Source: CAZIGK01 sp964538615 (GTDB lineage: Bacteria > Pseudomonadota > Alphaproteobacteria > Rickettsiales > RI-342). From it: 64,000 nucleotides of DNA. The DNA lies in contig CAZIGK010000001.1 in assembly GCA_964538615.1 (NCBI GenBank), positions 62,001-126,000 on the forward strand, read 5' to 3'. A program made the translations under genes and the position numbers. Shown here one piece after another: positions 1 through 9,500 of this stretch. The notes beneath the pieces are model-generated. The model did not search any database. It saw only the letters and a program-made list of their open reading frames with translations, and was not told the origin of the DNA. Positions within the stretch are counted from its first letter, which is position 1. Each line of letters starts with the position of its first letter.

Positions 1-341
1 TAGACACCTGTGGTGGAGCAATACCCGACCCATTGCAGGTTGGGGAGCGTTGCCAGATACGCACCCCATTGCCGAAACACCGGGCAGCCTGCGGCATCCG
101 GCGGAATGGAGATGAAGATGTGGGTCGCCTGTTGTAGCGCATTCAGCCATTGGTGAGAGGGGGGGGCTGTATCAGCGATTGCATCCGAAGCGTGCCATTG
201 CAATAGCCATTCCCCATGCTGGCAGGCGGTTTCCGCACGGTGGGTGCCGATGATGGTGTAATCTTGCAGGCGCAGAATATCCCCCACATATTGTGCGACA
301 TAACCATATCCGAAACAAAATAATGTGTTTTTTGCTACCAT
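1..341 (-). CDS. Partial SDR-family NAD(P)-dependent epimerase/reductase (N-terminal part)
   Basis: An open frame runs from an ATG at 341 leftwards to the window edge with no stop, so only the first ~113 residues are seen. The N-terminus reads MVAKNTLFCFGYGYVAQYV, a Rossmann nucleotide-binding turn (GYGYVA). The segment ISIPPD follows at about residue 80, and the visible end is STTGVY. That order fits atypical SDR proteins of the YeeZ kind (family knowledge), where S-T-x-x-VYG holds the active-site serine. The substrate cannot be told. It is divergent from the secreted TPR gene at 417, with about 75 bp between the starts. The catalytic Tyr-x3-Lys lies outside the window. Confidence 0.7.
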   Translation of the reverse strand, partial: MVAKNTLFCFGYGYVAQYVGDILRLQDYTIIGTHRAETACQHGEWLLQWHASDAIADTAPPSHQWLNALQQATHIFISIPPDAAGCPVFRQWGAYLATLPNLQWVGYCSTTGV

Positions 342-416
342 GACTCTTGCCGCTCTGAGGAAAAACGCTTATGCTGAACGCAGTTTTTGGTTCATAAAAA
401 AATAGGGTTCGCATCC

Positions 417-1112
417 ATGCGATATTACAGTCTTCTGACAGTGATTGCAGCTTGTTTTGCAGCAACAACGGTTCTGGCAGAGACCCATGATAAAAATAGT
501 ATTTTATCTTCCAACCGCTATCTGGATTGCACACAGCAAAGCCGCCATGCGCCGGAGGCTGCCCTTGAAAAGGCGGTGCGCTGGTATGAAGAAAATGAAT
601 CTCTAAGCGCCCAGCATTGCATTGCCCTTTCCCTTTATGGCATGCGTAATTTCGCCGAGGCTGCGCAAGCGTTGGAAAAAACCGCCCATGCCATTAGCCC
701 GGAACAGACAGAATTGAAAGCCAACCTGTGGCTACAGGCCGCCAAAGCATGGAATATGGCTAAATTGCCGGAAAAAGCACAGCAACGCCTGAGTGTGGCT
801 ATTGCCAGTGCGATGGAGCATCAGCAGGATGGCTTGCTAAAACAGCTTTTGCTGGAGCGCAGTCAGATGATTCAGGAAGAGGGGGATATGTTCCGCGCGG
901 TGCAGGATCTGGATCATATTTTAGCGTTGGAGCCAAGCCATCAGGCCGCACTGGCGGCGCGTGCAAAGCTAATGGATGCACTAGGGCAAAAAGATGCTGC
1001 CAAGCAGGATTATCGTGAACTGGTGCGCCTGAACCCTAACCATACAGAAGCAAACCGCTACCTGCACGCACCCGGAGAGGCACGGGTTGTACCGACGGCG
1101 GCTGTGCGCTAG
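417..1112 (+). CDS. Secreted or periplasmic TPR-repeat protein
   Basis: 231 residues from the ATG at 417. The frame is open back to a TTG at 387, but the ATG is preferred because it places a classic signal peptide at the N-terminus: MRYYSLLTVIAACFAATTVLA, cleaved near A-x-A. The mature part is all-helical with TPR-like spacing. The clearest units are around residues 75-110 and 155-205 (a repeat ending in A-L-E-P-S-H-Q-A-A and the next in L-N-P-N-H-T-E-A). TPRs mediate protein-protein contacts, so a periplasmic scaffold role is likely, but no partner can be named. It stands alone, divergent from the SDR gene and followed by 300 bp of intergenic DNA carrying a repeat element. Confidence 0.8.
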   Translation: MRYYSLLTVIAACFAATTVLAETHDKNSILSSNRYLDCTQQSRHAPEAALEKAVRWYEENESLSAQHCIALSLYGMRNFAEAAQALEKTAHAISPEQTELKANLWLQAAKAWNMAKLPEKAQQRLSVAIASAMEHQQDGLLKQLLLERSQMIQEEGDMFRAVQDLDHILALEPSHQAALAARAKLMDALGQKDAAKQDYRELVRLNPNHTEANRYLHAPGEARVVPTAAVR

Positions 1113-1141
1113 CCCATATTGCTTGCCAATGAGATAGTGTC

Positions 1142-1267
1142 GTCACGCGATGTTTAATGGCCTGCAAACGACCTTTTTCTGTGCTTTAGGCGTGCATGTA
1201 TTCTCCATAGATGGAAACGTCCGGTTCTCGAAAACGGCTGTTTTCGATAGATTCTTCCTCTCGTAAC
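1142..1267 (+). repeat. Interspersed TIR element, copy A (126 bp)
   Basis: Bounded by GTCACGCGA at 1142-1150 and TCTCGTAAC at 1259-1267, an imperfect terminal inverted repeat. Near the right end it carries the hairpin TCGAAAAC-GGCT-GTTTTCGA. A second copy in the opposite orientation lies at 63323-63414. The two align well at both ends and differ by an insertion in the middle. There is no ORF inside and no clear target duplication. The rest of the 1113-1417 intergenic stretch shows nothing I can name. Confidence 0.6.
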
Positions 1268-1426
1268 GACATAATCTAGACCTGCATTCATGGCTGATGA
1301 TGCGTTTTGCGGGCGAATGTCATAAAAATGTCATGTCGTTGCGCTAGGGTATGGTAGCATTGCATCATCCTTGGTAAGCTGAACCTTCCGTAGATTTGAT
1401 AACTCCTCAACATTTGATTGCGCGAT

Positions 1427-2305
1427 ATGGTTGCCTCGTTCTTTATTACTTATCTGACTGTTGATAATTTATTCAGCCAATTTGATACGCGCAAAGAGTT
1501 GAATCGTAACGAAATTATTCGCGCACGTACAGAGCTGGAAGCGAAGGTATTGGAGCTTAACCATGAAATTGAATGGGTGAACGAGCAGAAAAAGGCCATG
1601 TCTGAGGGAAGGCCTGTGCGAGCGGATGTGTACTTTGAGCGGCTGAGCCGCATTGAAACCATGAGCGAAAATATCATCGTGCAGATGAATACCTTGCATC
1701 AGTATGTTGTGCAGGCCGCAGAGACCGGGGTATTGCAACGCCTGAGTGTATGGCTGGGGGGTGGCGGCATTGCCGGTGGTTTGGCGGGGCTATTTGTCGC
1801 CAGCCGTATGCTGGATAACCAGAATGGTGAGAAAAACATTGGCACCGGGCGTTTTGTCGGGGCTTTGGGTGTAGGTGCCTTGTTGACAGCAGCAGGCAGT
1901 TTTGCTGGCGGACTGTTGGGACGCATGTTTGGTGGCAAGAAGCGGCAGGAATTTTATCAGGCCTACAGCGAGAATATTTCCGCGCTTTATGAATTGGTAA
2001 AGCAAATTCATGGGCAGGTGGAAGGTGAGTCCCGCGAACGCCAGATGCAAGCAGACCAATTGGTCACTGGGCTGGGAAAGACCACAGAGGTAGAGGCTGG
2101 AAAAGGAATGGAAGAAAGAAAGGGGCACCATGTTCCTCCTCATGTTCCTCCTCATGTTCCTCCTCATGTTCCTCCATCATCTCCTCCACCGCCGCCAGCA
2201 GGAGGTGGAGCTGTGGCGACGCCTACAGCCTTGACCTCTGATCAGGCATTGAAGCACGAACAAACTGCGGCAACCGTTGCAGCAGCAACGACTGCACGGG
2301 GGTGA
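1427..2305 (+). CDS. Unrecognised membrane-associated protein with coiled coil and HVPP repeat
   Basis: I do not recognise this protein. It is about 292 residues from the ATG at 1427; a TTG at 1418 is also in frame, and neither start has a good Shine-Dalgarno. Residues ~20-60 are charged and heptad-like (coiled coil). Two Gly/Ala-rich hydrophobic stretches follow at ~108-128 and ~143-168, which could be a membrane hairpin. A charged helical region comes next, then a tail with HVPP four times and a poly-proline run. The tail repeat is a 12-bp tandem array in the DNA. The layout resembles the unrelated 379-residue protein at 19746-20885 (helical head, hydrophobic pair, Pro/Ala tail). Possibly lineage-specific. 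Confidence 0.6.
   Translation: MVASFFITYLTVDNLFSQFDTRKELNRNEIIRARTELEAKVLELNHEIEWVNEQKKAMSEGRPVRADVYFERLSRIETMSENIIVQMNTLHQYVVQAAETGVLQRLSVWLGGGGIAGGLAGLFVASRMLDNQNGEKNIGTGRFVGALGVGALLTAAGSFAGGLLGRMFGGKKRQEFYQAYSENISALYELVKQIHGQVEGESRERQMQADQLVTGLGKTTEVEAGKGMEERKGHHVPPHVPPHVPPHVPPSSPPPPPAGGGAVATPTALTSDQALKHEQTAATVAAATTARG
2129..2176 (+). repeat. 12-bp tandem repeat, four copies, inside a CDS
   Basis: The unit CATGTTCCTCCT occurs three times exactly and a fourth time with one change at its end. It encodes His-Val-Pro-Pro repeats. Such an in-frame 12-mer can expand or contract by slippage without frameshift. Confidence 0.9.
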
Positions 2306-2339
2306 TCTCTGCCTGCGCAGTCAGACGGGGTTTTGTCTT

Positions 2340-2435
2340 GTTGTTGGGACAAGAAGCCGGCATAGGAGTGCGAACCCTTTGCGCTAAACGAGAGTAAGAG
2401 GCAGGAAGCCACAGCAGCCGTTGTAGCATGATGCA
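2340..2435. repeat. Degenerate modular stem-loop repeat (3' of the HVPP gene)
   Basis: This stretch contains pieces shared with the repeats at 6.36 kb and 25.8 kb: GGGACAAGAAG, then GGCAT-AGGA-GTGCG, then a CGAGAG-like piece, then CAGGAAGCC. The AGGA loop is flanked by a short complementary stem. The terminal palindrome seen in other copies is absent, so this is a decayed or partial copy. Confidence 0.5.
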
Positions 2436-2460
2436 AGGGTTAAGCAGGCGAAAAGTCTTT

Positions 2461-3591
2461 CTATTTTTTTTCTTTCCAGCTGTGGACATAGCCTTGCCAT
2501 TCCACATTGGTAGCGGCTTCGGTGATTTCCAGCGGGTCGCGGGTATCTATCATGACGGCCACTTCATCCGTTTCTTTTTTGGCAAATGCAGCCCCTTTTT
2601 TAAAGGCGCCGGGGTGGGGGCCATGTATAAACCCGCTGGGGTGGAACGTCACCATGCCGGGATGGATGTTGTCGCGGCTGAAGAACTCACCACGGTGATA
2701 AAAAATCACCTCGTCATAGTCATTATTGGAATGGTAGAAGGGTACTTTCAGCGCGCCGGGATCACTTTCAATGGGGCGTGGGACAAAGGTGCAGACCACG
2801 AAACGCTGGCTGAGAAAGGTGGTGTGTGCTGAGGGAGGCACATGGTAACGGTGACTCATCAGGGGACGGATATCGCGCCAGTTCACACGAACAGGCAGGT
2901 TATCTCCCTTCCAGCCTACGGTATCCAGCGGATTGTAGGGGTAAGTGATGGTGGTAAGCTGGTTGCGGCGTTTGACAATGACCGCCGTTTCCGTTTCTGT
3001 TTGCTGGGCGCGGAAGGCATCATCCAACGCGGGAACATCCAGCATGGCGGGGTCGAAAATGGCATGTGGCCCCATCATGCCTTTGTCCGGCAGCATGTAA
3101 CCGCTGTTGGTGGCTTCAATGAGCAGTATGCTGGTTGGTGCGGCCGGTTCCAGTCGCCACATGCTGCAACGGGGCAGCATGATATAGTCGCCATCGCGGT
3201 AAGTCAGGTGGCCAAAATCACAAAATAATTCCCCTGCCCCTTCATGTATGAACAACAGCTCATCCCCATCTGCGTTACTGGCAAGGGATGGCATGGGAGC
3301 ATTCAGTCGCCAGAAGCGCATGTTTACATGCGTGTTGTGCAGCATGGGCGTGGCATCCCACGGTAGGGGAGCCGTTTCATCATATTGCGTGTAATCAAAA
3401 GCGCGGGGGCGTAAGGGGCCGTCCATACTGAGCCAGCTTGTCGGGGGATGCTTATGGTACAGATGCGTGGCAGCACCAAAAAAACCTTCCTTACCGAATT
3501 CGCGCTCATAGGAGCCGGCAGGAAAATCCGCATGCGCCTGCCGGGTATGCTCACCAGCGGTGCGGGGGAAGCTGATGGGAGTTTTTGACAT
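2461..3591 (-). CDS. hmgA: Homogentisate 1,2-dioxygenase
   Basis: 376 residues. It opens the aromatic ring of homogentisate to give maleylacetoacetate, using non-heme Fe(II) and O2 in the cytoplasm. The cupin metal site is visible near the C-terminus: His287 in FYHSN, an acidic pair at 293-294 (YDEV), and His323 in FIHGPHPG. The 36-residue spacing between the histidines matches the human enzyme's H335/H371 (family knowledge). It is shorter than the ~430-residue classical enzyme and fits the compact bacterial subgroup. It lies downstream of hppD, whose product supplies its substrate, with about 115 bp between them. Maleylacetoacetate isomerase and fumarylacetoacetase are not in the window. Confidence 0.9.
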   Translation of the reverse strand: MSKTPISFPRTAGEHTRQAHADFPAGSYEREFGKEGFFGAATHLYHKHPPTSWLSMDGPLRPRAFDYTQYDETAPLPWDATPMLHNTHVNMRFWRLNAPMPSLASNADGDELLFIHEGAGELFCDFGHLTYRDGDYIMLPRCSMWRLEPAAPTSILLIEATNSGYMLPDKGMMGPHAIFDPAMLDVPALDDAFRAQQTETETAVIVKRRNQLTTITYPYNPLDTVGWKGDNLPVRVNWRDIRPLMSHRYHVPPSAHTTFLSQRFVVCTFVPRPIESDPGALKVPFYHSNNDYDEVIFYHRGEFFSRDNIHPGMVTFHPSGFIHGPHPGAFKKGAAFAKKETDEVAVMIDTRDPLEITEAATNVEWQGYVHSWKEKK

Positions 3592-3705
3592 GATTTAGGG
3601 TTCCTTTAGACTGTGTGGATGTCTGCCGCAGCCAGCCCCCGCATAGACGGGGTGCAGGCATGACGAGAGAGGAAGCTTTGCATCTTCTCCCCTCAGCATT
3701 CGTCC

Positions 3706-4812
3706 TTACTCCAACACCCCACGCCGGATTTGGTCTAGCTCGATGGATTCGAACAGGGCTTTGAAATTGCCCTCTCCGAAGCCTTCATCTCCTTTACGCT
3801 GAATGATTTCAAAGAAAATGGGGCCAATGACGGTTTTGGTAAAGATTTGCAGTAGGATACCGCCATCTTTTTTACCGGGTGCGGATTCCGGTGCGCCATC
3901 TATCAGGATGCGATTCTGTTTCAGGCGTGCCACATCTTCCCCATGGCCGGGCAAACGGCTGTCAATCAACTCGTAGTAGGTATCCGGGGTATCAAGAAAC
4001 GCGACTTGTTTGCGTTTCAGGGTTTCTACGGTTTCATAAATATTATCGGTAGTGAGGGCAATGTGCTGGATGCCCTCTCCCTTATATTCGTTGAGATATT
4101 CCACGATTTGGGATTTATCGTCCGAGGATTCGTTGATGGGAATACGGATTTTTCCGCAAGGGCTGGTCATGGCTTTGCTCTTCAGGCCGGTCAGCTTGCC
4201 TTCGATATCGAAATAGCGGATTTCGCGGAAATTGAACAACCGCTCATAAAACTCTGCCCACTCATTCATATTGCCCTGATAAACATTGTGCGTCAGGTGA
4301 TCAATGCTGGTTAAACCTGCCCCTAGTGGGTGGATGTTTACATCTGTAAAAAATTCAAAATCAACATCATAGATGCTACCACGGCTACCGTAACGATCCA
4401 CCAGATAGAGCAGACTGCCGCCAATGCCGCGAATAGCAGGGATATTCAGTTCCATAGGGCCGACACGGTTTTCTACCACCTCTGCCCCCAGTGCGCGGGC
4501 ACGCTCCATCGCGAGGCGACTGTCCTGCACCCGGAAAGCCATGGCATTTGCGCAGGGGCCATGCTCCTGCTGGAACTTCATGGCCTGACTATTCGGCTCT
4601 GCGTTCAGGATGAAATTGATATCCCCCTGACGGAACAGGGTGACATTTTTGCTGCGGTGGCGGGCGATTTTGTGAAAGCCCAGTAATTGAAACAGGGCTT
4701 CCATTTTTTCCGGTTGTGGAGAGGCATATTCCACAAACTCAAAACCATCCGTACCCATGGGGTTGTGGCTGGAAATGGCGGGGATGGAGGTTTGGGTCGC
4801 GGTTTGTAGCAT
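3706..4812 (-). CDS. hppD: 4-hydroxyphenylpyruvate dioxygenase
   Basis: 368 residues from the ATG at 4812. The frame is open further upstream to 4935, but AGGGAG lies a good distance before 4812 and the family starts here. It converts 4-hydroxyphenylpyruvate to homogentisate using Fe(II). The two vicinal-oxygen-chelate domains are intact, with the 2-His-1-Glu ligands visible: His172 in IDHLTHNV, His250 in IQHIAL and Glu335 in IFFEIIQ. Spacing agrees with the Pseudomonas enzyme. The C-terminal GFGEGNFKALFE motif, which gates the active site, is complete. It is divergent from phhA across ~210 bp, which could carry shared control of phenylalanine/tyrosine breakdown. Confidence 0.95.
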   Translation of the reverse strand: MLQTATQTSIPAISSHNPMGTDGFEFVEYASPQPEKMEALFQLLGFHKIARHRSKNVTLFRQGDINFILNAEPNSQAMKFQQEHGPCANAMAFRVQDSRLAMERARALGAEVVENRVGPMELNIPAIRGIGGSLLYLVDRYGSRGSIYDVDFEFFTDVNIHPLGAGLTSIDHLTHNVYQGNMNEWAEFYERLFNFREIRYFDIEGKLTGLKSKAMTSPCGKIRIPINESSDDKSQIVEYLNEYKGEGIQHIALTTDNIYETVETLKRKQVAFLDTPDTYYELIDSRLPGHGEDVARLKQNRILIDGAPESAPGKKDGGILLQIFTKTVIGPIFFEIIQRKGDEGFGEGNFKALFESIELDQIRRGVLE

Positions 4813-5021
4813 GGTGCATTCTCCCTGAAGGTCTGGATGCGACATCTTTTCCATAGGATGTCTGGAAAGGCGTAAAACTCTACCCCCTCCCCCCGGCTTT
4901 GGCAAGCTGCGGCGCACAAGAGCATGTGGCCACAACCGCTATTGCGCTGCATATAGACAAAACCTGGAAAGAGAGCGACAATGCAATAGCATAACGGGCA
5001 AAATAGGGAGTACATAACCGT

Positions 5022-5867
5022 ATGGACAAGCTGGAAAAGCAAAAATACAAGCTGCATCTGCGCGAGGAGATGCGCCCGGATTTTACCATTGACCAGCGGT
5101 ATGAAGCCTATGAGGAAGATGACCATGCACTTTGGCGAGAGCTGTATCAACAGCAGGTGAAGCTGCTACAAAACCGCGCCTGCAAAGAGTATCTGGAAGG
5201 TTTGGACAAGCTGGACATGTCAGGCGGAGTGCCCAAATTTGACGATTTGAACCGCCATTTGAAGAAAGCGACGGGTTGGGAAATTGTGGCCGTGACGGGA
5301 GCGGTGCCTGCGAGTATTTTCTTTCAGCATTTGGCGAACCGGCGTTTCCCTGCAACAGACTGGATGCGCGCAAGGGAAGACCGCGATTATATTGAAGAGC
5401 CGGATGTATTTCATGATGTATTTGGGCACGTGCCATTGTTGTTAAACCCTGTGTTCGCAGATTACATGCAGGCCTATGGCATGGGAGGCGTGCGGTCTCA
5501 GGAGTTTAAGGCCGGGAAAAAGCTGGGGCGGCTCTATTGGTACACTGTAGAGTTTGGGCTGATACGCACGCAAGAAGGATTGAGAATTTACGGTGCGGGG
5601 ATTGTTTCTTCTAAAACGGAGAGCATTTATGCGTTGGAAAGCCCCCTGCCCCACCGCACGGGTTTTGATTTGAAACGGATGATGCAAACCGATTTTGATA
5701 TTACCAAATTGCAGGATCATTATTTTGTGATTGATAGTTTTGAGCAGTTGTTTGCCGCAACCCAACAGGATTTTGCCCCGATTTATGAAGAATTGCAGCA
5801 AAGCGACGTATGGACACCACGGGATTTGGTGCCGGGAGATGTCGTGCTGCACCACGGCGCATTCTGA
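5022..5867 (+). CDS. phhA: Phenylalanine 4-hydroxylase (pterin-dependent)
   Basis: 281 residues; AGGGAG precedes the ATG. It hydroxylates phenylalanine to tyrosine with a tetrahydropterin and O2, feeding tyrosine into the homogentisate route encoded next door. The iron site is intact: His131 and His136 in FHDVFGHVPLL, and Glu177 in YTVEFGL. The length fits the monomeric bacterial type that has only the catalytic domain, without the regulatory ACT domain of animal enzymes. No pterin carbinolamine dehydratase (phhB) is next to it. The two-domain PTPS-like gene at 13.7 kb is the only pterin-type gene nearby, and a link to this enzyme is only a guess. Confidence 0.95.
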   Translation: MDKLEKQKYKLHLREEMRPDFTIDQRYEAYEEDDHALWRELYQQQVKLLQNRACKEYLEGLDKLDMSGGVPKFDDLNRHLKKATGWEIVAVTGAVPASIFFQHLANRRFPATDWMRAREDRDYIEEPDVFHDVFGHVPLLLNPVFADYMQAYGMGGVRSQEFKAGKKLGRLYWYTVEFGLIRTQEGLRIYGAGIVSSKTESIYALESPLPHRTGFDLKRMMQTDFDITKLQDHYFVIDSFEQLFAATQQDFAPIYEELQQSDVWTPRDLVPGDVVLHHGAF

Positions 5868-5964
5868 GACAAGGGGGCTGATGCACTTTCCCCCTTGCGA
5901 AATGGCGGGGGGCTGTTAATCTGTCCGGCCTTGGATATGACTTTGGCTAGAAAGGTGTAAGTAC

Positions 5965-6243
5965 ATGGCAACGATTGGCGGTGTAGCAGGCGAAGAACTG
6001 CGTCAGTTCATTGAACGCATTGAGCGTTTGGAAGAAGAAAAAGCCAGCATTGGCGAAGATATTAAAGATGTGTATGCTGAGGCGAAGGGTCGCGGGTATG
6101 ACGCCAAGACCATGCGTCAGATTATTAAAATCCGTAAAATGGATAAGACAGAGCGTGACGAGCAGGAAACCATGCTGGAGCTGTATATGGCGGCACTGGG
6201 AATGATTCCTTCTTCAGATGAAGAGACAGCTGAAGCGGCGTAA
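5965..6243 (+). CDS. gapR: GapR-family DNA-binding protein (DUF2312)
   Basis: 92 residues; AAGGTG lies before the ATG. In Caulobacter, GapR is a nucleoid-associated protein that clamps overtwisted, AT-rich DNA ahead of forks and RNA polymerase. The characteristic core is visible: a helical N-terminus (LRQFIERIERLEEEK), then DIKDVYAEAKGRGYD, then MRQIIKIRKMD. The C-terminal tail is short and acidic. The gene is monocistronic and ends in a strong hairpin terminator at 6269. DUF2312 is essentially an alphaproteobacterial family and supports the taxonomic placement. Confidence 0.93.
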   Translation: MATIGGVAGEELRQFIERIERLEEEKASIGEDIKDVYAEAKGRGYDAKTMRQIIKIRKMDKTERDEQETMLELYMAALGMIPSSDEETAEAA

Positions 6244-6268
6244 GTTTCCAGACTTGATAGACAGGATG

Positions 6269-6305
6269 CACCCCAAGAGTTCTTACGGATGATTGGGGTG
6301 TTTTT
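6269..6305 (+). terminator. Rho-independent terminator of gapR
   Basis: CACCCCAA at 6269-6276 pairs with TTGGGGTG at 6293-6300 and is followed directly by five T residues. Confidence 0.9.
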
Positions 6306-6308
6306 GTA

Positions 6309-6575
6309 TGCGTGGATGCCTGCCTACGCAGGCATGACGGGTTCTCTCAGGAGGGGTGGGACAAGAAGCGAGCACAGGAGTGCGAGCCTTTAGCGAGCGC
6401 CAGCGAGAGGGGCTTCAGCCCCGACGCGCAGTGAGGCTAGCAAGCCGAATGGAGCCAAGGGAAGGTTTTCCGTGGATGCCTGCCTGCGCAGGCATGACGG
6501 GTTCTCTCAAGAAGGGGGGACAAGAACGGCAGCCAGGAAGCCGCCGCCTTTGAGCCAAGCGATAGCGCGAGATGA
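6309..6575. repeat. Modular stem-loop repeat block between gapR and the PEPC-like gene
   Basis: Two copies of the terminal palindrome ATGCCTGC-N4-GCAGGCAT (6316-6335 and 6476-6495), each followed by GACGGGTTCTCTCA. Between them lies a longer module with several short hairpins: GCAC-AGGA-GTGC, GGGGC-TTCA-GCCCC and GGCT-AGCA-AGCC, then GAATGGAGCCAA. A third partial module follows (ACAAGAACGG..., 6519 onward). The same modules recur at 25495-25910 with changed but still paired stems. The block fills the space between two convergent genes. Confidence 0.8.
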
Positions 6576-9500
6576 CTATGGCGCGGGGATAGTTGTCGTG
6601 GGGGAAAGCATGGATTGCACTTCCGCAGCGGCTGAGACAATAATCCCATCCGCCACATCATTGCGGCGGTGCATGGCCTGCTGTGCCTCACGTTCTTCCA
6701 GCGGGCCACGGGTGGTACCAATGGCTAACAATGAACCTACTACACGCAGGGCATTGGCGGTGGTATCCTTTAATGCCGCGAAAGCCCCACCTAAATCTTT
6801 GTTTTTTAACATCACACGGAACAGTTCGCCTTCATGACGCATATCGGTTAACGGCCCTTCCAGTGCCGGGTGCCAGCGCACCGCATCATCATAAATCAGG
6901 TGAATCGGATCAATGTGGCGGTTGCCATTATGGGCTTTCAGCACTTCCAGCCGATCCGACAGTTTTTCGCCTTGTAGGGCGGCATAGGCGGTTGCTGCAC
7001 TATCCAGATATTCTTTTTCGCCCCATGCAACCAACTGCTGCAAGGTTTCCGGTCGGGTGAGGGATGCCATCAGCCCCCGAAGTTCCTGCATGGCTGCAAC
7101 ATCCTGCGCGTCTGTCAGAGTCGGCAGCCGTTGATCTATCTCTTGCATCGCCTGCGCTGCCTGAAGGACGATTTGGCCACTCCGTTGTGCAACCAATTGT
7201 CGGATATCCAGCATATCGGTCGTTGCAAGACCTTGCACCTTAAAGGTCATCGCATCGCGGAACATGGGATCACACGCGGCTAATAGCTGCAAACGTTCCT
7301 CAAAAGGCTTATGCATGGCATGCTGGAAAGCAGTTTGCACATAAGGATCCGCTTGCATATCGGGCAGGGCGGTAGCCAGACGATCATGCAGCTTTTGCAG
7401 CCAGGGTGCCAGTGCATCGCGCTGGATACTCTGCCCCTGCATCATGGCTTGCATCATGTCGAATCCTGCTTGCAAGCGTTCATTCAGGCCGCCACCACCT
7501 TTGTAGGTGAGGCCATCCCCGGTGACAAAATGGGTGTGGGTATTGGTAATGGCGCGTGCTTTGGAAACCTGCACGTAAAAACCATCCAATTTTTTGTCGA
7601 TGAAACTCAGCATTTTTCCGAGTGGCGTTGGATCCGGTCGGCTGGCACTGCGCGATGCGATTTGCACATCTTTCACCCCGCGATAGTCATAGATACTACC
7701 CAACAGAGCACCTGTGACCTCGTTGCCGGAATAATGGCTGAAGTACCCTTCTGCGCCTGCTGCCATAGCCTCTTGCAGCAGAGGCTTGAAAAGCTGTTGA
7801 ATGGACTGCTGGTAATGCTGTTGCGGTTGTTGCGCCTGTTCTTCCGGCGTGAACATGCGGTCGCGATGGCGTACAACATCTAAGGCTGCGGCAAGGGTTT
7901 TGCCAGCATAGTCCGCCAGTTGATGCCCAAAGAAGCGATATTTATCTGCCCCTTGCATGGTGACTTTGAAGAAGTTGGCGTCAAAACGGGTAATGTCATC
8001 CGGCCAGAAACGACCGCCGCCGCGTCCACCATCCATCATGCCATTACCAGCGTAAAGCTGGAACGTAACACCGGCATGGGCACTGATATTTTTCAATATA
8101 GCAATCGCCTGATCAATTAATGCAATCGCTCCATCGCTTCCCCCGCGGCGGCGGTTATCGCTGCCGGCAATCATGGTTTGCTGGCTGCGCACCCCGGTTG
8201 CTGCTTCTTTGGCATCCAGCAGCTTACTGTAGATGGGGTCCTGATAAATATCCGCCTGAACCGTGCCGACATTCGCCAATACATCTGGATGCTCATAGAG
8301 GGGGATTGTCTCCAGAGGCGATGCATACCCAACAGCCTGATACACCATCTGGACTTCCAGCAGGTCGGTTACATCCTGTGTTTCTGCCACCACCACTGAG
8401 CGGAATGCATCAGGGTTCGCTGCGGCTACACGGGCGATACCGATCATATTGAGGGCGCGCTGTGCGGTCAGTTGGTCAACTTCGCTTAGCGCCTGCATAT
8501 GCTCTGGCTGTGCATAGAGCCGCTCAAAGCGTTGCAACATCTGACTGGCAAAACTAGGCTGCCCCGACACAGAAACGGGGTTTCCCTGTTCGTCTGTGCT
8601 GTTTACATACGCCAGCAAAATGCGTTGCAGCATACTTTTCAAAGGGATAGCGGGAGATGTTCCATCCGGCAACCGGATATGGTGTGCTGTCACCAGTGCA
8701 TCTTCCGGTGCGAGCGTTGCATAGGTCGTCTGTGGAGATGTCTGAGCCTTGATGAGAGCATCCCACACATCCTGAACATAGGCGTGATACGGGCATTCCG
8801 GATCCATTAGCCAGGTTGTCACCGCGCCCAACAGGGGGGGTAAATGGGCAGCATCTTCAAAAATACGGCTTAAGGCCTGTTCGTGTACCTCTGCGTTCTG
8901 GCGGTGTTCTATATCCGCCAAATGATAGCCTGCCGCCTGCATCTGCCACACCAGTTGCCGCATGATGGCCTGCGCTGCTTCCGGAGCCTGACGCTGGTGC
9001 ATCCGCTGTTGTAAAGCAGGGATGGTTAGGGTGTGTATGGTTGTGTCGCCTTTTTCGAGAGCCGCCCGAACCTGTTTAACCCCATCCTTCTGCGTGGTAT
9101 CCTGTAGCAGGGAGCCTACCTGCTCTAATTGCTCTATGTAAAACTGTTGCAGCGCCTGTTGTTGCAGGCGCAGGGTTTGGCGTGCGGTTTCCGGGCTGAT
9201 GTTATCGTTCCCATCCGCATCCACGCCGACCCAATTCACCAACCGAAGCGGTGTTGACAGGTCATCCGCTGCATCTAAGTGGATGTTGTGCGCACGCAAT
9301 TGCTGATACAGGTTTTCCATCACTGCGCCTATCTGACGCACGGCTTCCAGTTGGAAGCGTATATTCCGCTCCACTTCGCTGGAATGGGTATAGCTGCTGC
9401 CATCCGCCAGAGTGTGCGTTGTGGGCAGAACACTCATACCATGGAATGTTTTTTCCCCTTTTTGGGTTGCCAGCGTTATTTTTGGCTGTGGCGCACTGGC

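Noticed and set aside
2842..3228. 128-residue plus-strand frame in hmgA
   Set aside because: Antisense to hmgA, whose dioxygenase residues are intact.
6356..6553. Short ORFs within the repeat block (also 25610-25961)
   Set aside because: They are translations of the stem-loop repeats and share peptide fragments only because the DNA repeats; no gene-like start signals.
7311..7883. 190-residue plus-strand frame inside the PEPC-like gene
   Set aside because: Antisense to a gene with PEPC motifs throughout; no start signal and no known fold.
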